NCBI GenBank assembly: GCA_013178185.1
Contig: JABLXC010000005.1
Coordinates: forward strand, 1 to 64,000
Direction: 5' to 3'
From: Anaerolineae bacterium
GTDB taxonomy: Bacteria; Chloroflexota; Anaerolineae; Anaerolineales; Anaerolineaceae
Length of the DNA: 64,000 bases
Below are positions 26,456-35,766 of this stretch, one piece after another. Made by a program: the position numbers and the translations under genes. The notes beneath the pieces were generated by a model. It saw only the letters and a list, made by a program, of their open reading frames with translations. It searched no databases and was not told the DNA's origin. Every line of letters starts with the position of its first letter. Within the stretch, counting starts at the first letter, position 1.

Positions 26456-26986
26456 GTGAACGAGATCCTGAAAAAATTGGCGGAAGGGGATTTGCGCTCT
26501 ATCGGGCGCTCGGAAGAGATCGTTGCAGAGGTCCTGGCAAACCCGAGTTTATTTGACAAGCTGTTTGCGGGTTTGGAAAGCGGGGAGCCGGGGGTGCGCA
26601 TGCGAGCGGCGGACGCTATTGAAAAAATTACTGTCCGGCGGCCTGAGCTTTTGCAGCCGTACCGGACCGTGATCCTGAATGAAATGACCGCTATTCCCCA
26701 ACAGGAAGTGCGCTGGCATATCTGTCAGATCCTCCCCCGACTGGCACTTTCCTCTGAGGAGCGCAAACGGGCGGCAGCGATGCTGGAATCCTATCTGCTG
26801 GACAAGAGCCGGATCGTGCGAACGTTTGCCTTGCAGGCGCTGGCGGACCTGGCGCTTGAAGACAAAGAGCTTGCGGCGCATGTCATCGAGCTCCTGGAAG
26901 CCCAGACCGGCTGCGGTATCCCTTCTGTCGAAAGCCGGAGCAAGAAATTGCTCGGAAAACTAAAAAAGCTGTGGGCAGCAGGGTAA
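26456..26986 (+). CDS. HEAT-repeat protein
   Basis: The 176 residues are almost all helical with HEAT-like units (GVRMRAADAIEKI, EVRWHICQILPRLAL, IVRTFALQALADLAL). Such repeats bind proteins; no catalytic motif is present. The start is taken as GTG at 26456 after GGAGGCTGGAG; an upstream TTG at 26429 is possible but poorly placed. No partner can be named. Confidence 0.75.
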   Translation: MNEILKKLAEGDLRSIGRSEEIVAEVLANPSLFDKLFAGLESGEPGVRMRAADAIEKITVRRPELLQPYRTVILNEMTAIPQQEVRWHICQILPRLALSSEERKRAAAMLESYLLDKSRIVRTFALQALADLALEDKELAAHVIELLEAQTGCGIPSVESRSKKLLGKLKKLWAAG

Positions 26987-27032
26987 TAAATGGAACTGCT
27001 GGTTTTAAAGAAAAAGGTACATGAATTTCCCC

Positions 27033-27083
27033 TTGACAAACCCTAGAATTCTTGATATTATTTTTATATCAAGATATTTGATG
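27033..27083 (+). promoter_or_regulatory. marR promoter with overlapping operator
   Basis: TTGACA (27033-27038), 17 bases, TATTAT (27056-27061). Over and just past the -10 lie two nested inverted repeats: CTTGATAT (27051-27058) with ATATCAAG (27066-27073), perfect, and TATCAA (27067-27072) with TTGATG (27078-27083). The same TATCAA/TTGATA half-sites recur upstream of the YceI gene, so MarR autoregulation is likely. Confidence 0.75.
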
Positions 27084-27093
27084 TAGAAATAAT

Positions 27094-27543
27094 ATGCCGA
27101 CTCATTATCAAGGTTCCTCCGAAATCCGGCTTGCGCTGGATACTTATATCAAGCTTACCCGAGCGGTTAGCTCATTGGAAGAGCGGATCAGCCGCTCAGG
27201 GGCATTTGGAGACCTGACCCACACGCAATTCGGCGTATTAGAAGCCCTATATCACCTTGGCCCCCTATGCCAGGGGGAATTGAGCAGTAAGCTGTTGAAA
27301 TCGACAGGGAATATCACGTTAGTGCTGGACAACCTGGAAAAGCGCGGACTGGTGCAGCGCCGCCGCGAAAGCGAAGACCGCAGGATGGTTACGATCACGC
27401 TAACACCGGCTGGTGAGTTGCTGATCCGCCAGGTATTTCCAACGGTTGCCAGAGCGATTGCCCGCGAGGTCAATGTGTTGACGCTCGAAGAACAAGAGAG
27501 TTTACAGCGCCTCTGCTTAAAACTTGGGAAGAAGGAGGTCTAG
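27094..27543 (+). CDS. MarR-family transcriptional regulator
   Basis: The 149-residue winged-helix protein shows the family layout: LTHTQFGVLEALYHLGP, then the recognition region LLKSTGNITLVLDNLEKRGLV, the wing DRRMVTITLTPAGE, and helical ends for dimerisation. Start ATG at 27094, 33 bases after the -10. It probably represses itself and the YceI gene 91 bases downstream, since matching palindromes precede both. Its ligand is unknown; oxidants or phenolic compounds are common for the family. Confidence 0.92.
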   Translation: MPTHYQGSSEIRLALDTYIKLTRAVSSLEERISRSGAFGDLTHTQFGVLEALYHLGPLCQGELSSKLLKSTGNITLVLDNLEKRGLVQRRRESEDRRMVTITLTPAGELLIRQVFPTVARAIAREVNVLTLEEQESLQRLCLKLGKKEV

Positions 27544-27568
27544 GAAATTTTTTTAGATTATTATTTCG

Positions 27569-27587
27569 ATATCAAAATATTTGATAT
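27569..27587. promoter_or_regulatory. MarR-type operator upstream of the YceI gene
   Basis: ATATCAAA (27569-27576) and TTTGATAT (27580-27587) form a perfect inverted repeat around ATA. It shares half-sites with the palindromes over the marR -10 and lies 47 bases before the YceI start. Confidence 0.75.
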
Positions 27588-27633
27588 AAAACATAATCAA
27601 GAAAAAACTTAATAATTTTACATTTGGAGGTAT

Positions 27634-28185
27634 ATGATGTCCTGGCAAGTTGATTATGCTCATACACAAATTCAATTTTCTGTACGCCACATGATGATCG
27701 CCAAAGTGCGCGGAACATTTGAAAAATTCAATGTCCTTCTGAATTTGGATGAAGAGCGTCCAGAAAGGACGACTGTGCAGGCGCAGATCGAGACGGCAAG
27801 CATCAATACGCGCGATGCCCAGCGAGATGCTCATTTGCGCTCTGCCGATTTCTTTAACAGCGAAACATACCCATTGATGACATTTGTGAGTGAACGGGTT
27901 GAAATTTTGAGCGCAGAACGCGCCCGCTTATATGGTAGCCTGACCATTCGGGATGTGACCCGGCCTGTTGCGGTGGACGTGGAGTATACAGGGCAGGCAA
28001 AGAGCCCTTGGGGAACCCTCAGCGCCGGTTTTACCGCTCAAACGGTGATCAATCGAAAGGATTGGAATTTGACCTGGAACCAGGCGCTGGAAACAGGCGG
28101 CGTGCTGGTAGGTGACGAAGTGGAGATCCATATTGAGCTTGAGGTAGTGAAGCAGGGTGAATCCCAGACAGAAGCGGTGGCCTGA
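27634..28185 (+). CDS. YceI-family lipid-binding protein
   Basis: This 183-residue YceI-like protein is a lipocalin-type beta barrel that binds isoprenoid-like lipids in known structures. Motifs include SWQVDYAHTQIQFSVRHMM, the central SADFFNSETYPLMTFVS, LTIRDVTRPV, and VGDEVEIHIELEV. Without a signal peptide it should be cytosolic. Start ATG after TTGGAGGT; the next codon is also ATG. Probably under the MarR repressor encoded just upstream. Confidence 0.92.
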   Translation: MMSWQVDYAHTQIQFSVRHMMIAKVRGTFEKFNVLLNLDEERPERTTVQAQIETASINTRDAQRDAHLRSADFFNSETYPLMTFVSERVEILSAERARLYGSLTIRDVTRPVAVDVEYTGQAKSPWGTLSAGFTAQTVINRKDWNLTWNQALETGGVLVGDEVEIHIELEVVKQGESQTEAVA

Positions 28186-28241
28186 TTTGAATACCCTGTC
28201 TGTTCGGGCGACTTCCAGTGTGAACTGCCTGGAAGTCGCTG

Positions 28242-29009
28242 CTATTTACGTGGGTGGATTCTCTTCCTCAGATCTACGAGTATGTCCGGGCGGGCGGCTA
28301 GCACGGGTTCGGGTGTTTTCTGACCATCGAGCAGCGCAGCAAGGTCGATGGAAGCGCCGGAAAGGTACTGGCAGGCAATGCCAATCTGTTCGAAGATCGG
28401 CAAAAATCCGGCAATATCCCACAGGTTGATGCGGCGAGTGAGTACACCAGCGGCGATGCCGCGAGCCAGATAGCTGAGATGAACGGCGGTTGAGCCAAAA
28501 GCCTGTAAGCGGGGGAAATCGATTTCAAATCTCAAGTGTGCATTGGCTGAGACAGCCAAAAAGCTAAGCGATTCTTCATACACAACACGACGAGGCAGCG
28601 GACTGTTGTTCATGAAAGCGCCAAGCTCTGATCCCCAGAACATCTCCTTCAAGGCGGGGATGTAAAAGAAACCAGCGACCGGTCTGGCCTGGTGAAGAAG
28701 CCCAAGCGAGACGCCCCAGGTTGGCAGACCGCGCAGGAAGGATTTTGTTCCATCTACGGGATCAAGCACCCAGAGGTAGTCGTCCTTTCCCCCGGCAACG
28801 CCTTGCTCCTCGGTCAGCACCTGGTGAGTGGGGAATTTCTGGTGGATATTTTCGATGATCATGTTTTCGATGCGAAGCTCTGCATCGGTGACCGGAGTAT
28901 GGTCGGCTTTGAACGTCATCTTTAGGGAGGATTGGGATTGTAGAGCAATTTTTCCGGCTTGCCGCAGCCAGCCCTGAATTTCAGCAACATCTTTTCGGGA
29001 GAGTAACAT
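28242..29009 (-). CDS. Inositol-monophosphatase-family phosphatase
   Basis: The 255-residue Mg-dependent sugar-phosphate phosphatase shows Glu in TEEQG, the metal site WVLDPVDGTKSF and the second Asp in NLWDIAGF. The family includes inositol-1-phosphatase, histidinol-phosphatase (HisN) and PAP phosphatase; HisN-like is plausible but undecided. The start is ATG at 29009 after GAAAGGC; the longer frame to 29090 lacks a ribosome site and adds a non-conserved tail. Confidence 0.88.
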   Translation of the reverse strand: MLLSRKDVAEIQGWLRQAGKIALQSQSSLKMTFKADHTPVTDAELRIENMIIENIHQKFPTHQVLTEEQGVAGGKDDYLWVLDPVDGTKSFLRGLPTWGVSLGLLHQARPVAGFFYIPALKEMFWGSELGAFMNNSPLPRRVVYEESLSFLAVSANAHLRFEIDFPRLQAFGSTAVHLSYLARGIAAGVLTRRINLWDIAGFLPIFEQIGIACQYLSGASIDLAALLDGQKTPEPVLAARPDILVDLRKRIHPRK

Positions 29010-29149
29010 GAAGTTGCCTTTCAAAGTAGAGATTGGGTTGAAACCTGCCCTGTCCATTATACAACTGCTGGCAGCCTGGAAACACTCCACAGGAATTCAA
29101 AGTTAAAAAATTTCCTATGCGGAGGGTAAGTAAGGTATACTTTTTAGTA

Positions 29150-30046
29150 ATGCGTTTCTTTCACGTGATTTGTATCTGTGCTCTCCTGGCGAGTCTTTCC
29201 GCATGTGCGGTAAGCGGGGCTTCAGCCGGTGCACAGGTTTCTCCCCAGCCGCAGACTTACCTTGAGAATAAAGGATCGGATACGATTGTCAACCTGGCGC
29301 TGGCGTGGGCGGAAAAATACCAGGAATTGCACCCCGAAGTGCGAATTTCGGTGACCGGTGGGGGGAGTGGCACCGGCATCACGGCGCTGATCAATAATAC
29401 CGTTGATATTGCCAATGCCTCTCGAAAAATCAAGGCAGAAGAGATCGAAGAAGCCCGAAAAAAAGGGATCGAACCGGTGGAATTCACCATCGCACGCGAC
29501 GCCATTGCGGTGATCGTCCATCCGGGAAACCCGGTGGAGCGCCTTACCCTTCAACAGATTTCCGCTATCTACACCGGCGAGATCAACAACTGGAGCGAGC
29601 TGGGTGGCGAGGACCGACCGATTGTGCGGCTGTCGCGCGAAACCAATTCTGGTACGCATGTATATTTTCTGGAAGAAGTGATCCGGTTGGGCGATAAAGC
29701 GGATAAGACAATCTTTTCAGCGGATACGCTGTTGTTGCCCTCTTCTGAAGGCATCATTGCGGAGGTATCCAGCAACCCGAATGCAATTGGGTACGATGGT
29801 CTGGGGTATATCACCTCGCATGTTAAGATGTTAGCGGTGGCGGGAAAGAACAGCCAGGAATATACCCTGCCGTCCATAGAAAGCGTCAACGCCGGGACAT
29901 ATCCGATTTCACGCGATCTTTACATGTATACAAACGGCCAGCCGAAAGGGATTATCCAGGAATATCTGGATTGGATTCATTCCTCTGAAGCGCAAGAGAT
30001 CGTGCGGGAACTGGGTTTTGTCCCTATTTTGGAGACGAGCGATTAG
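29150..30046 (+). CDS. pstS: Phosphate ABC transporter substrate-binding lipoprotein
   Basis: The product captures phosphate outside the membrane. A short signal peptide ends in LSAC (lipobox). The mature part shows the PstS phosphate-site blocks KGSDTIVNLA, GGGSGTGI, NASRKIK, INNWSELGG and RETNSGTHVYF. About 298 residues. The ATG at 29150 is preferred over 29117 because TATACT at 29136-29141 would set the start of transcription at about 29149, implying a leaderless message. First gene of pstSCAB. Confidence 0.92.
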   Translation: MRFFHVICICALLASLSACAVSGASAGAQVSPQPQTYLENKGSDTIVNLALAWAEKYQELHPEVRISVTGGGSGTGITALINNTVDIANASRKIKAEEIEEARKKGIEPVEFTIARDAIAVIVHPGNPVERLTLQQISAIYTGEINNWSELGGEDRPIVRLSRETNSGTHVYFLEEVIRLGDKADKTIFSADTLLLPSSEGIIAEVSSNPNAIGYDGLGYITSHVKMLAVAGKNSQEYTLPSIESVNAGTYPISRDLYMYTNGQPKGIIQEYLDWIHSSEAQEIVRELGFVPILETSD

Positions 30047-30047
30047 G

Positions 30048-30941
30048 ATGGAATCCAAGCACCCCCTCGAATTCCTTATCACCTGGTTTATCCGGTTGAC
30101 TGGATATTCCAGCATCTTCTTTGTCGTATTGATCCTGTTTTTTCTGGTCTCTGAGGGGTTGCCGGCGCTCAGCGAAGTTTCGCTGGACACCCTGTTTTCA
30201 ACGCGTTGGTACCCGATCGAATCATATTACGGCATTTTGCCGCTAATTCTCGGTTCGCTGGTGGTTACCATCGGAGCGATGTTGATCGCTGTGCCGTTTG
30301 GGATTGGGACTGCCGTTTACCTTTCGGAAGTGGCGCGCCCAATGGTGCGCGAGATCCTGAAGCCACTGGTTGAAATTCTGGCAGGTCTACCATCGGTAAT
30401 GCTTGGCTTTTTGGGGATTCAGGTTGTCTCTCCTTTCCTGCGGGAATTCCTGGATCTCCCGACCGGCCTCACCGCGTTTGCGGGTTCGCTTTTGTTGGGT
30501 GGAATTGCGATTCCCACGATCGTATCCATTGCTGAAGACGCAATGAACAATGTTCCCCAATCCTACCGGCAAGGCGCGCTGGCTTTGGGCGCGACCCGTT
30601 GGCAGACGATGTGGGGGGTGACGTTTCCGGCGGCGCGATCGGGCATTATCACGGCGATTATGTTGGGGCTGGGGCGCGCGATTGGCGAGACGATGACTGT
30701 GATGATGGTGACCGGCAATGCCCCTATCATGCCCAACTCGATCAGAGCCCTGTTCATGCCCATCCGTACCATGACGGCTACGATTGCTTCTGAGATGGGA
30801 GAGGTGGCGGCGGGCAGCATACACTATCACGTCTTGTTCTTTATCGGGATTGTGCTGTTCTTGCTGGCTTTAATTGTCAATATTACTGCCTCTTGGGTAA
30901 GTATGCGTAAGCAGACGCATAAAGAGCGGGTGCTATCATGA
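30048..30941 (+). CDS. pstC: Phosphate ABC transporter permease PstC
   Basis: This membrane subunit of the phosphate importer has 297 residues with about six helices. It has a PstC-type conserved EVARPMVREILKPLVEILAGLPS block and the ABC-contact loop EDAMNNVPQSYRQGALALGATRWQT. Start ATG at 30048, one base after the pstS stop; an upstream TTG at 30018 lies inside pstS. Its stop overlaps the pstA start (ATGA). Confidence 0.94.
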   Translation: MESKHPLEFLITWFIRLTGYSSIFFVVLILFFLVSEGLPALSEVSLDTLFSTRWYPIESYYGILPLILGSLVVTIGAMLIAVPFGIGTAVYLSEVARPMVREILKPLVEILAGLPSVMLGFLGIQVVSPFLREFLDLPTGLTAFAGSLLLGGIAIPTIVSIAEDAMNNVPQSYRQGALALGATRWQTMWGVTFPAARSGIITAIMLGLGRAIGETMTVMMVTGNAPIMPNSIRALFMPIRTMTATIASEMGEVAAGSIHYHVLFFIGIVLFLLALIVNITASWVSMRKQTHKERVLS

Positions 30942-31819
30942 GCCATCTGTTTGAGATGGTCAAGCGGTTCAAGCTTTATCCCCGGCAGGTTGAATGGCTG
31001 GGGTTTCGCGCGTTGGCGGTTGGTAGTGTTTTAACGATCACGCCGATTTTTATGGTGGTTATTTATATTCTCGTACAAGGCGGGCCGGCGATCAGTTGGG
31101 GATTTTTGACCCAAATGCCCCAAAATGGGATGCGGGAGGGAGGCATCCTACCGGCTCTGGTGGGCACACTTTACTTGACGCTGGGGACGGCGATATTTTC
31201 TGTGCCGCTGGGAATCGGGGCGGCAATCTACCTTTCGGAGTATTCCAGCGACAGCAGCCTGACGCGGATCATCCGGCTGGCGATTATCAACCTGGCGGGC
31301 ATCCCTTCAGTGGTCTATGGGTTGTTTGGATTGGGGCTGTTTGTTATTTTTCTGAACTTTGGGACCAGCATTCTGGCCGCTTCGCTGACGCTTTCGATTA
31401 TGACGCTGCCAGTGATCATCAGCACGACCGAAGAGGCGCTGCGCGCTGTTCCGCAGTCTTTCCGAGTGGTGGCCATTTCGCTGGGGGCCACGCGGTGGCA
31501 GGCAATCCGGCGTGTGGTTTTACCCCAGGCGCTTCCCGGAATCTTGACCGGCGTGATCCTGGGTTTGGAGCGGGCAGCTGGTGAGACGGCGCCGATCCTG
31601 TTCACGGGAGCGGCCTTTTTTCTGCCGAGATTGCCACAATCCCCGATGGATGCGACTATGGCGCTGCCTTACCATTTGTTTGTTATATCGACGCAGGTGC
31701 CTGGAATGCCGATCCGCATCCAGTATGGCACTGTGCTGGTACTGCTGACTTTTGTCCTTGGGATGAATATTGTCGCGACTGTGATACGATCGCGCGCCCG
31801 GGCGCGTCGCCAATGGTGA
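30938..31819 (+). CDS. pstA: Phosphate ABC transporter permease PstA
   Basis: The second membrane subunit has 293 residues. It shows about six helices and the paired EAA-type loop TEEALRAVPQSFRVVAISLGATRWQ, followed by GETAPILFTGAAFF, which is typical of PstA. Starts in a 4-base overlap with pstC, so translation is coupled. Works with PstC as the translocation pore. Confidence 0.94.
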   Translation: MSHLFEMVKRFKLYPRQVEWLGFRALAVGSVLTITPIFMVVIYILVQGGPAISWGFLTQMPQNGMREGGILPALVGTLYLTLGTAIFSVPLGIGAAIYLSEYSSDSSLTRIIRLAIINLAGIPSVVYGLFGLGLFVIFLNFGTSILAASLTLSIMTLPVIISTTEEALRAVPQSFRVVAISLGATRWQAIRRVVLPQALPGILTGVILGLERAAGETAPILFTGAAFFLPRLPQSPMDATMALPYHLFVISTQVPGMPIRIQYGTVLVLLTFVLGMNIVATVIRSRARARRQW

Positions 31820-31825
31820 GGGAAA

Positions 31826-32581
31826 ATGGAAAAGATCGTTGTTGAAAATTTCTCCCTGACGTATTCAGATGGCGCCGAATCGCTGCAGAATATCAACTTG
31901 AAAATCAATGAGCATACGATCACCGCGCTGATTGGTCCGGCGGGAGGGGGGAAATCCACTTTTTTAAGGGCAATGAACCGGCTGAACGATCTGGCGGATG
32001 TAGCTGCGCTATCGGGGCATCTTTATATCAACGGACAAGACGTTCTGGATCCAAAGACCAATGTGATCCAATTGCGACGGACGGTTGGTATCGTATTTGC
32101 CCGGCCGCTGCCTCTGCCGTTGACGATTTATGAGAATGTATCATTTGGTTTACAGGCAGCAGGCGAGCGACGTAAGGCGGTGCTGGACGAGGCTGTGGAG
32201 CGGGCGTTGCGTCAAGCGCAGTTGTGGGATGAGGTCTACGACCGGCTGGGCGATTCGGCTTTTGCGATCTCAGGGGGGCAGCAACAGCGGCTTTGTATCG
32301 CGCGCGTGCTGGCGCTTCAGCCGGAAATTATATTGCTGGATGAACCCACTTCAGCATTGGATCCGATTTCCACAGCGAAGATTGAGACTTCACTACTGGA
32401 GTTGAAGGAAAAATATACCATTGTGATTGCGCCACACAATATCCAGCAGGCGGCACGGATTGCGGATGATGTAGCTTTCTTTTTGCAGGGAGAAGTGGTT
32501 GAGTTTGCGCCTGCAGAGAAAATTTTTACCACACCCAAGGACCGGCGCACCCTGGATTACGTGCAGGGTCGGTTTGGATAG
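31826..32581 (+). CDS. pstB: Phosphate ABC transporter ATPase PstB
   Basis: This ATP-binding subunit has 251 residues. Walker A is GPAGGGKST, an Ala/Gly variant of the usual GPSGCGKST. The signature SGGQQQRLCIARVLA, Walker B IILLDEPTSALDP and switch His in APHNIQQAA are present. MNRLNDL after Walker A is a PstB hallmark. Six bases after pstA. No phoU follows, unlike many pst operons. Confidence 0.94.
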   Translation: MEKIVVENFSLTYSDGAESLQNINLKINEHTITALIGPAGGGKSTFLRAMNRLNDLADVAALSGHLYINGQDVLDPKTNVIQLRRTVGIVFARPLPLPLTIYENVSFGLQAAGERRKAVLDEAVERALRQAQLWDEVYDRLGDSAFAISGGQQQRLCIARVLALQPEIILLDEPTSALDPISTAKIETSLLELKEKYTIVIAPHNIQQAARIADDVAFFLQGEVVEFAPAEKIFTTPKDRRTLDYVQGRFG

Positions 32582-32673
32582 GAGCAAATTGTTGTTTTAT
32601 GGTTCTTCGCTCTTTTCCTCTAATTGAGCTGGTTTGCTGCTAGTTCTATCGAAATTGATTTCTCATTTGATCT

Positions 32674-33516
32674 CTAAGTTGAGGAAGATGCGACTGGCTG
32701 CGGGCGGCGCAGGAACATGCGAATTGCAGAGTAGATCAATATTAAACCCAGCAGCGCTTTTAACCCATTTTGAGAAGCGATGCCAAATAGTAAGCCCCCC
32801 AGGATAGAACCGATAATAGACCCAACTCCCATCGGGATGACGATTTGGGTCATTGCAGAGCGGTCAAAAAAAGCGGCTAAGCGATAATACCGAATCAAGC
32901 CTGTAATCACAGTGGGCAGGCTGATGAGCAGGCTGGCTGTTCCCGCTAATTTGACGCCAATCCCAAAGACGAAGATTAGGGTTGGTATTATCAATTCACC
33001 CCCTGCCACACCCAACGTGCTGCTCACAATTCCAATCAGAATTCCAGCGGTAATTCCAACAAGGAATTGAATCAGAGGAGAAGCGAATAAAAGATTTGCG
33101 GCGGGGATGGGGAAAAAACCTTCAACGACCAGCAAGAGGCCAATCGAGACCAGCAAGAATTTCATCCAGGCTTCCAGTACATGACTGGAAATCTTGCTCG
33201 CTGCTCCTGCAGCGATAAATGCCGAGAGAACCGCGCCAAGGATCATTGAGAGTAAAACAGGCAGCAATTTCGTGAACGGGAATTCCGAGAACACTCTTAA
33301 TCGAATGAGAGAAGAGGAAAGAATAGTAATCAGACTGACTGCCAGATTGATCGAGATTGCCTGGCGCGCCTGACGCCCGAGTAGCCCGATCAGCACTGGA
33401 AGGCGAAATTCTGCACCGCCCAGACCGATTAGTCCCCCTACAAAGCCAATAGGAATGGAGAGTAGAAAAGCGACGACCTTTTCGTGATTCTTTGATGTTT
33501 TCTGATTGGATTCCAA
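32674..33516 (-). CDS. TauE/SafE-family membrane transporter
   Basis: The 280-residue protein has about eight hydrophobic segments. The N-terminal GFVGGLIGLGGAEFRLPVL and mid-protein GIVSSTLGVAGGELIIPTL are the paired TauE/SafE (DUF81) motifs. Members move sulfite, sulfonates or similar anions. It is the last gene of a padR-modA-modB-tauE run, 13 bases after modB, at the place where a ModC ATPase gene would normally be. It is not an ATPase and cannot replace ModC. Confidence 0.87.
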   Translation of the reverse strand: MESNQKTSKNHEKVVAFLLSIPIGFVGGLIGLGGAEFRLPVLIGLLGRQARQAISINLAVSLITILSSSLIRLRVFSEFPFTKLLPVLLSMILGAVLSAFIAAGAASKISSHVLEAWMKFLLVSIGLLLVVEGFFPIPAANLLFASPLIQFLVGITAGILIGIVSSTLGVAGGELIIPTLIFVFGIGVKLAGTASLLISLPTVITGLIRYYRLAAFFDRSAMTQIVIPMGVGSIIGSILGGLLFGIASQNGLKALLGLILIYSAIRMFLRRPQPVASSST

Positions 33517-33528
33517 TGGCGATTCCTA

Positions 33529-34185
33529 TTAAACCTGTGTAATGGATCGGGACAATCGCAGAGCGATAAAAAGCATACTAAAGGCTATTGCTGTGAGAAG
33601 CAGTACCAGTTGATTAGCCTCTACCGTATTATTGGACTGTACTGCATCGTACAACGCCATCGAGAGAGTTCGTGTTCGCCCCGGTATATTGCCCGCCACC
33701 ATCAAAGTGGCGCCAAAATCCCCCAAGGCTCGCAGAAAACCTAATAAACCGCCGGCGACGATTCCCCTCCACGCAATTCCAACGTCAATATACCAAAACA
33801 ATTGCCATTGGGTACAACCGTCTACTCGCCCGGCATCTTCTATCTCTTTGCTTACTTCTGCAAGGCTGGTTCGTACGAGCTGAACAACCAATGGAATAGC
33901 AGCGACCGTAGCAGCGATTACCGCGCCTGGCCACGCAAAAACCACTCGCACCCCCATCTTTTCTAGTACTGGACCGAGACCCTGCCGGCCAAAAAAAAGC
34001 AGCAGGTAATATCCCAACACTGTTGGCGGAAGAACCAGCGCTAAAAGCGTCCCACCTTCCAATATCCATTTGAATCGAAACTTGCTTTTTACTAAAATCC
34101 AGGAAATGCCGATTCCGCTCAACAAGGCAAATAAACCTGCCCATCCAGAAACCCATAGAGATAGAATCAGCGGTGAGATGATCAT
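33529..34185 (-). CDS. modB: Molybdate ABC transporter permease ModB
   Basis: The 218-residue permease has five or six helices. [21 protein letters not shown] and the ATPase-contact loop [19 protein letters not shown], then [22 protein letters not shown], are ModB motifs. It overlaps the modA stop by 4 bases. The partner ATPase ModC is not in the window, so the transporter needs an ATPase from elsewhere. Confidence 0.92.
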   Translation of the reverse strand: MIISPLILSLWVSGWAGLFALLSGIGISWILVKSKFRFKWILEGGTLLALVLPPTVLGYYLLLFFGRQGLGPVLEKMGVRVVFAWPGAVIAATVAAIPLVVQLVRTSLAEVSKEIEDAGRVDGCTQWQLFWYIDVGIAWRGIVAGGLLGFLRALGDFGATLMVAGNIPGRTRTLSMALYDAVQSNNTVEANQLVLLLTAIAFSMLFIALRLSRSITQV

Positions 34186-35012
34186 GGCGTTGTCCCGGAC
34201 TGTTGTTCAGATAAAAGGTTGATCTCATCAGGAAGCAAAAACCCATATTGCCGCATGATTGGGCGACCATTCTCCGCGTTAATAAATGCAATAAATTCGC
34301 TGGCAAGTTCCGGATTCTTGCATGCCGTCAAGACTGCAAGGGCTTGGTCCAACGGTTCATGGATAGATCCGTCAATTAGCGTCCAGGTGATTTCAGGAAC
34401 GTTCGCTACGGAAAGAGAGATAATACCGGCCTCAGCATCGCCTGTTTGAACAAACTGCAACGCTTGCCGTACATTTTCACCATAAACAAGTTTAGATTCT
34501 ATCTGGTCCCACAACCCCAAAGTTTGCAAAGCTTGTTTGGCGGCAAGGCCGTACGGCGCGTGCTCAGGGTTTGCAATGGCTATATGTTTGATATTCGCTG
34601 ACATTAAGTCTTCTAACGTTACTGCCTGGACGCCAGAATTTCGGTTGACTGCCAATACAATTCTTCCTCGTGCATAGAGCGCGGCGGTTTCTGGAATAGC
34701 GAGTCCCTGATCAACTAAACGATCAACGTAAGAAGTGTTCGCCGCTGCGATGACATCAAAAGGGGCTCCGTTCTCAATTTGTTGCACAAGTTGACCAGTG
34801 GAACCAAAAACCAGGGTCACATTTTTGCCGGTCTGCTGCTCGTAAAGATTGGCAATATCTGTAAAGGCAAATTGGAGATCTGCAGCAGCCGCGACAGTAA
34901 TTTTTTCTACTGGAATGGTGGATGTTGACGCTAAGGTGAGTCTCGGTAGCGTCTGACAACCAGTTAGTACACTGAACAAGAGCAAAATGATAATCTTTTG
35001 TATGGTTTTCAT
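34182..35012 (-). CDS. modA: Molybdate/tungstate-binding lipoprotein ModA
   Basis: The 276-residue binding protein has a signal peptide ending in LTGC (lipobox). Mature ModA motifs are [32 protein letters not shown] and PFDVIAAA near the N-terminus, and [17 protein letters not shown] in the second lobe. It delivers oxyanion to ModB. The gene follows padR by eight bases, so it is transcribed with that regulator. Confidence 0.92.
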   Translation of the reverse strand: MKTIQKIIILLLFSVLTGCQTLPRLTLASTSTIPVEKITVAAAADLQFAFTDIANLYEQQTGKNVTLVFGSTGQLVQQIENGAPFDVIAAANTSYVDRLVDQGLAIPETAALYARGRIVLAVNRNSGVQAVTLEDLMSANIKHIAIANPEHAPYGLAAKQALQTLGLWDQIESKLVYGENVRQALQFVQTGDAEAGIISLSVANVPEITWTLIDGSIHEPLDQALAVLTACKNPELASEFIAFINAENGRPIMRQYGFLLPDEINLLSEQQSGTTP

Positions 35013-35020
35013 GAAAATGT

Positions 35021-35569
35021 TCAGGTTATTCCTTCTACAAAGTATTCCATGGCGTTTTCTACCCAGGATAAAACGCTTTTAAGCTGTTCAATGCGCAGTT
35101 CCAATCCCATGCGGTTAAAAATTTGATCTCTAGGAATGGTATTTAACCGTGCGTAGAGTCCCTCCAGGTGGATTCGCAGGGCGTTGGCTTGTTCCTGAAT
35201 CAGGTGGGAGCAAAGGTGTTCGCTTAGATTGGATGCGAAAAACAATCGCGTGATAAATTCCACCCGGATAGCTCGTGAGCTACTGGGTGTTGGCGCAAAG
35301 AGCCAGGCCTCGAATTCGATTTTTCCAGAGTCGGTTAATGTTAAGAGTTCTCGGTCAGGGCGTTTTTCTATTTGTTGAAGCGTAGCTGTGACCAGACCCT
35401 CTTTTTTAAGATACTTCAAGATGTTATAGGTTTGGCTCTGGCTAATACGCCATACCTCATGCAAATTCGCTTCCAAGTGTTTGTGTAAGTCATAGCCATG
35501 CATCGGATAGATATACAAAAATCCCATGACGACGTATCGAGGAGAGAGTTCGCTGGTCGCTTTGGTCAT
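35021..35569 (-). CDS. PadR-family transcriptional regulator
   Basis: The 182-residue regulator shows a PadR winged helix ([21 protein letters not shown], then [33 protein letters not shown]) followed by a helical dimerisation domain. It heads the modA-modB-tauE unit. Directly before its start lies a perfect 12+3+12 palindrome that also holds the -10, so autorepression is very likely. The start has no Shine-Dalgarno and only about 13 bases of leader. Confidence 0.9.
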   Translation of the reverse strand: MTKATSELSPRYVVMGFLYIYPMHGYDLHKHLEANLHEVWRISQSQTYNILKYLKKEGLVTATLQQIEKRPDRELLTLTDSGKIEFEAWLFAPTPSSSRAIRVEFITRLFFASNLSEHLCSHLIQEQANALRIHLEGLYARLNTIPRDQIFNRMGLELRIEQLKSVLSWVENAMEYFVEGIT

Positions 35570-35570
35570 T

Positions 35571-35597
35571 GGATATACTCACTCAGTGAGTATATCC
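35571..35597. promoter_or_regulatory. Perfect palindromic operator (PadR site)
   Basis: GGATATACTCAC (35571-35582) and GTGAGTATATCC (35586-35597) are perfect 12-base arms around TCA. The site ends one base from the padR start codon and contains its -10 box. Confidence 0.85.
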
Positions 35598-35617
35598 AAA
35601 AGTGGCAATTTTTACAA
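35589..35617 (-). promoter_or_regulatory. Promoter of the padR-mod operon
   Basis: On the minus strand TTGTAA (35617-35612), 17 bases, TATACT (35594-35589), the latter inside the operator. The predicted start is near 35582. Confidence 0.6.
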
Positions 35618-35766
35618 GACTCTAGTGATTGATTAATTCTTGGGAATAGTGGGAGAAAAACCACGATCCTTGTTTAAACCTGTTTTGAGGTTCCTATTGC
35701 TATTTATGTGATAATTAAGGTAATATAAAGCCATATTACTTCTTGCCACCAGGAGGGAAAGATATC

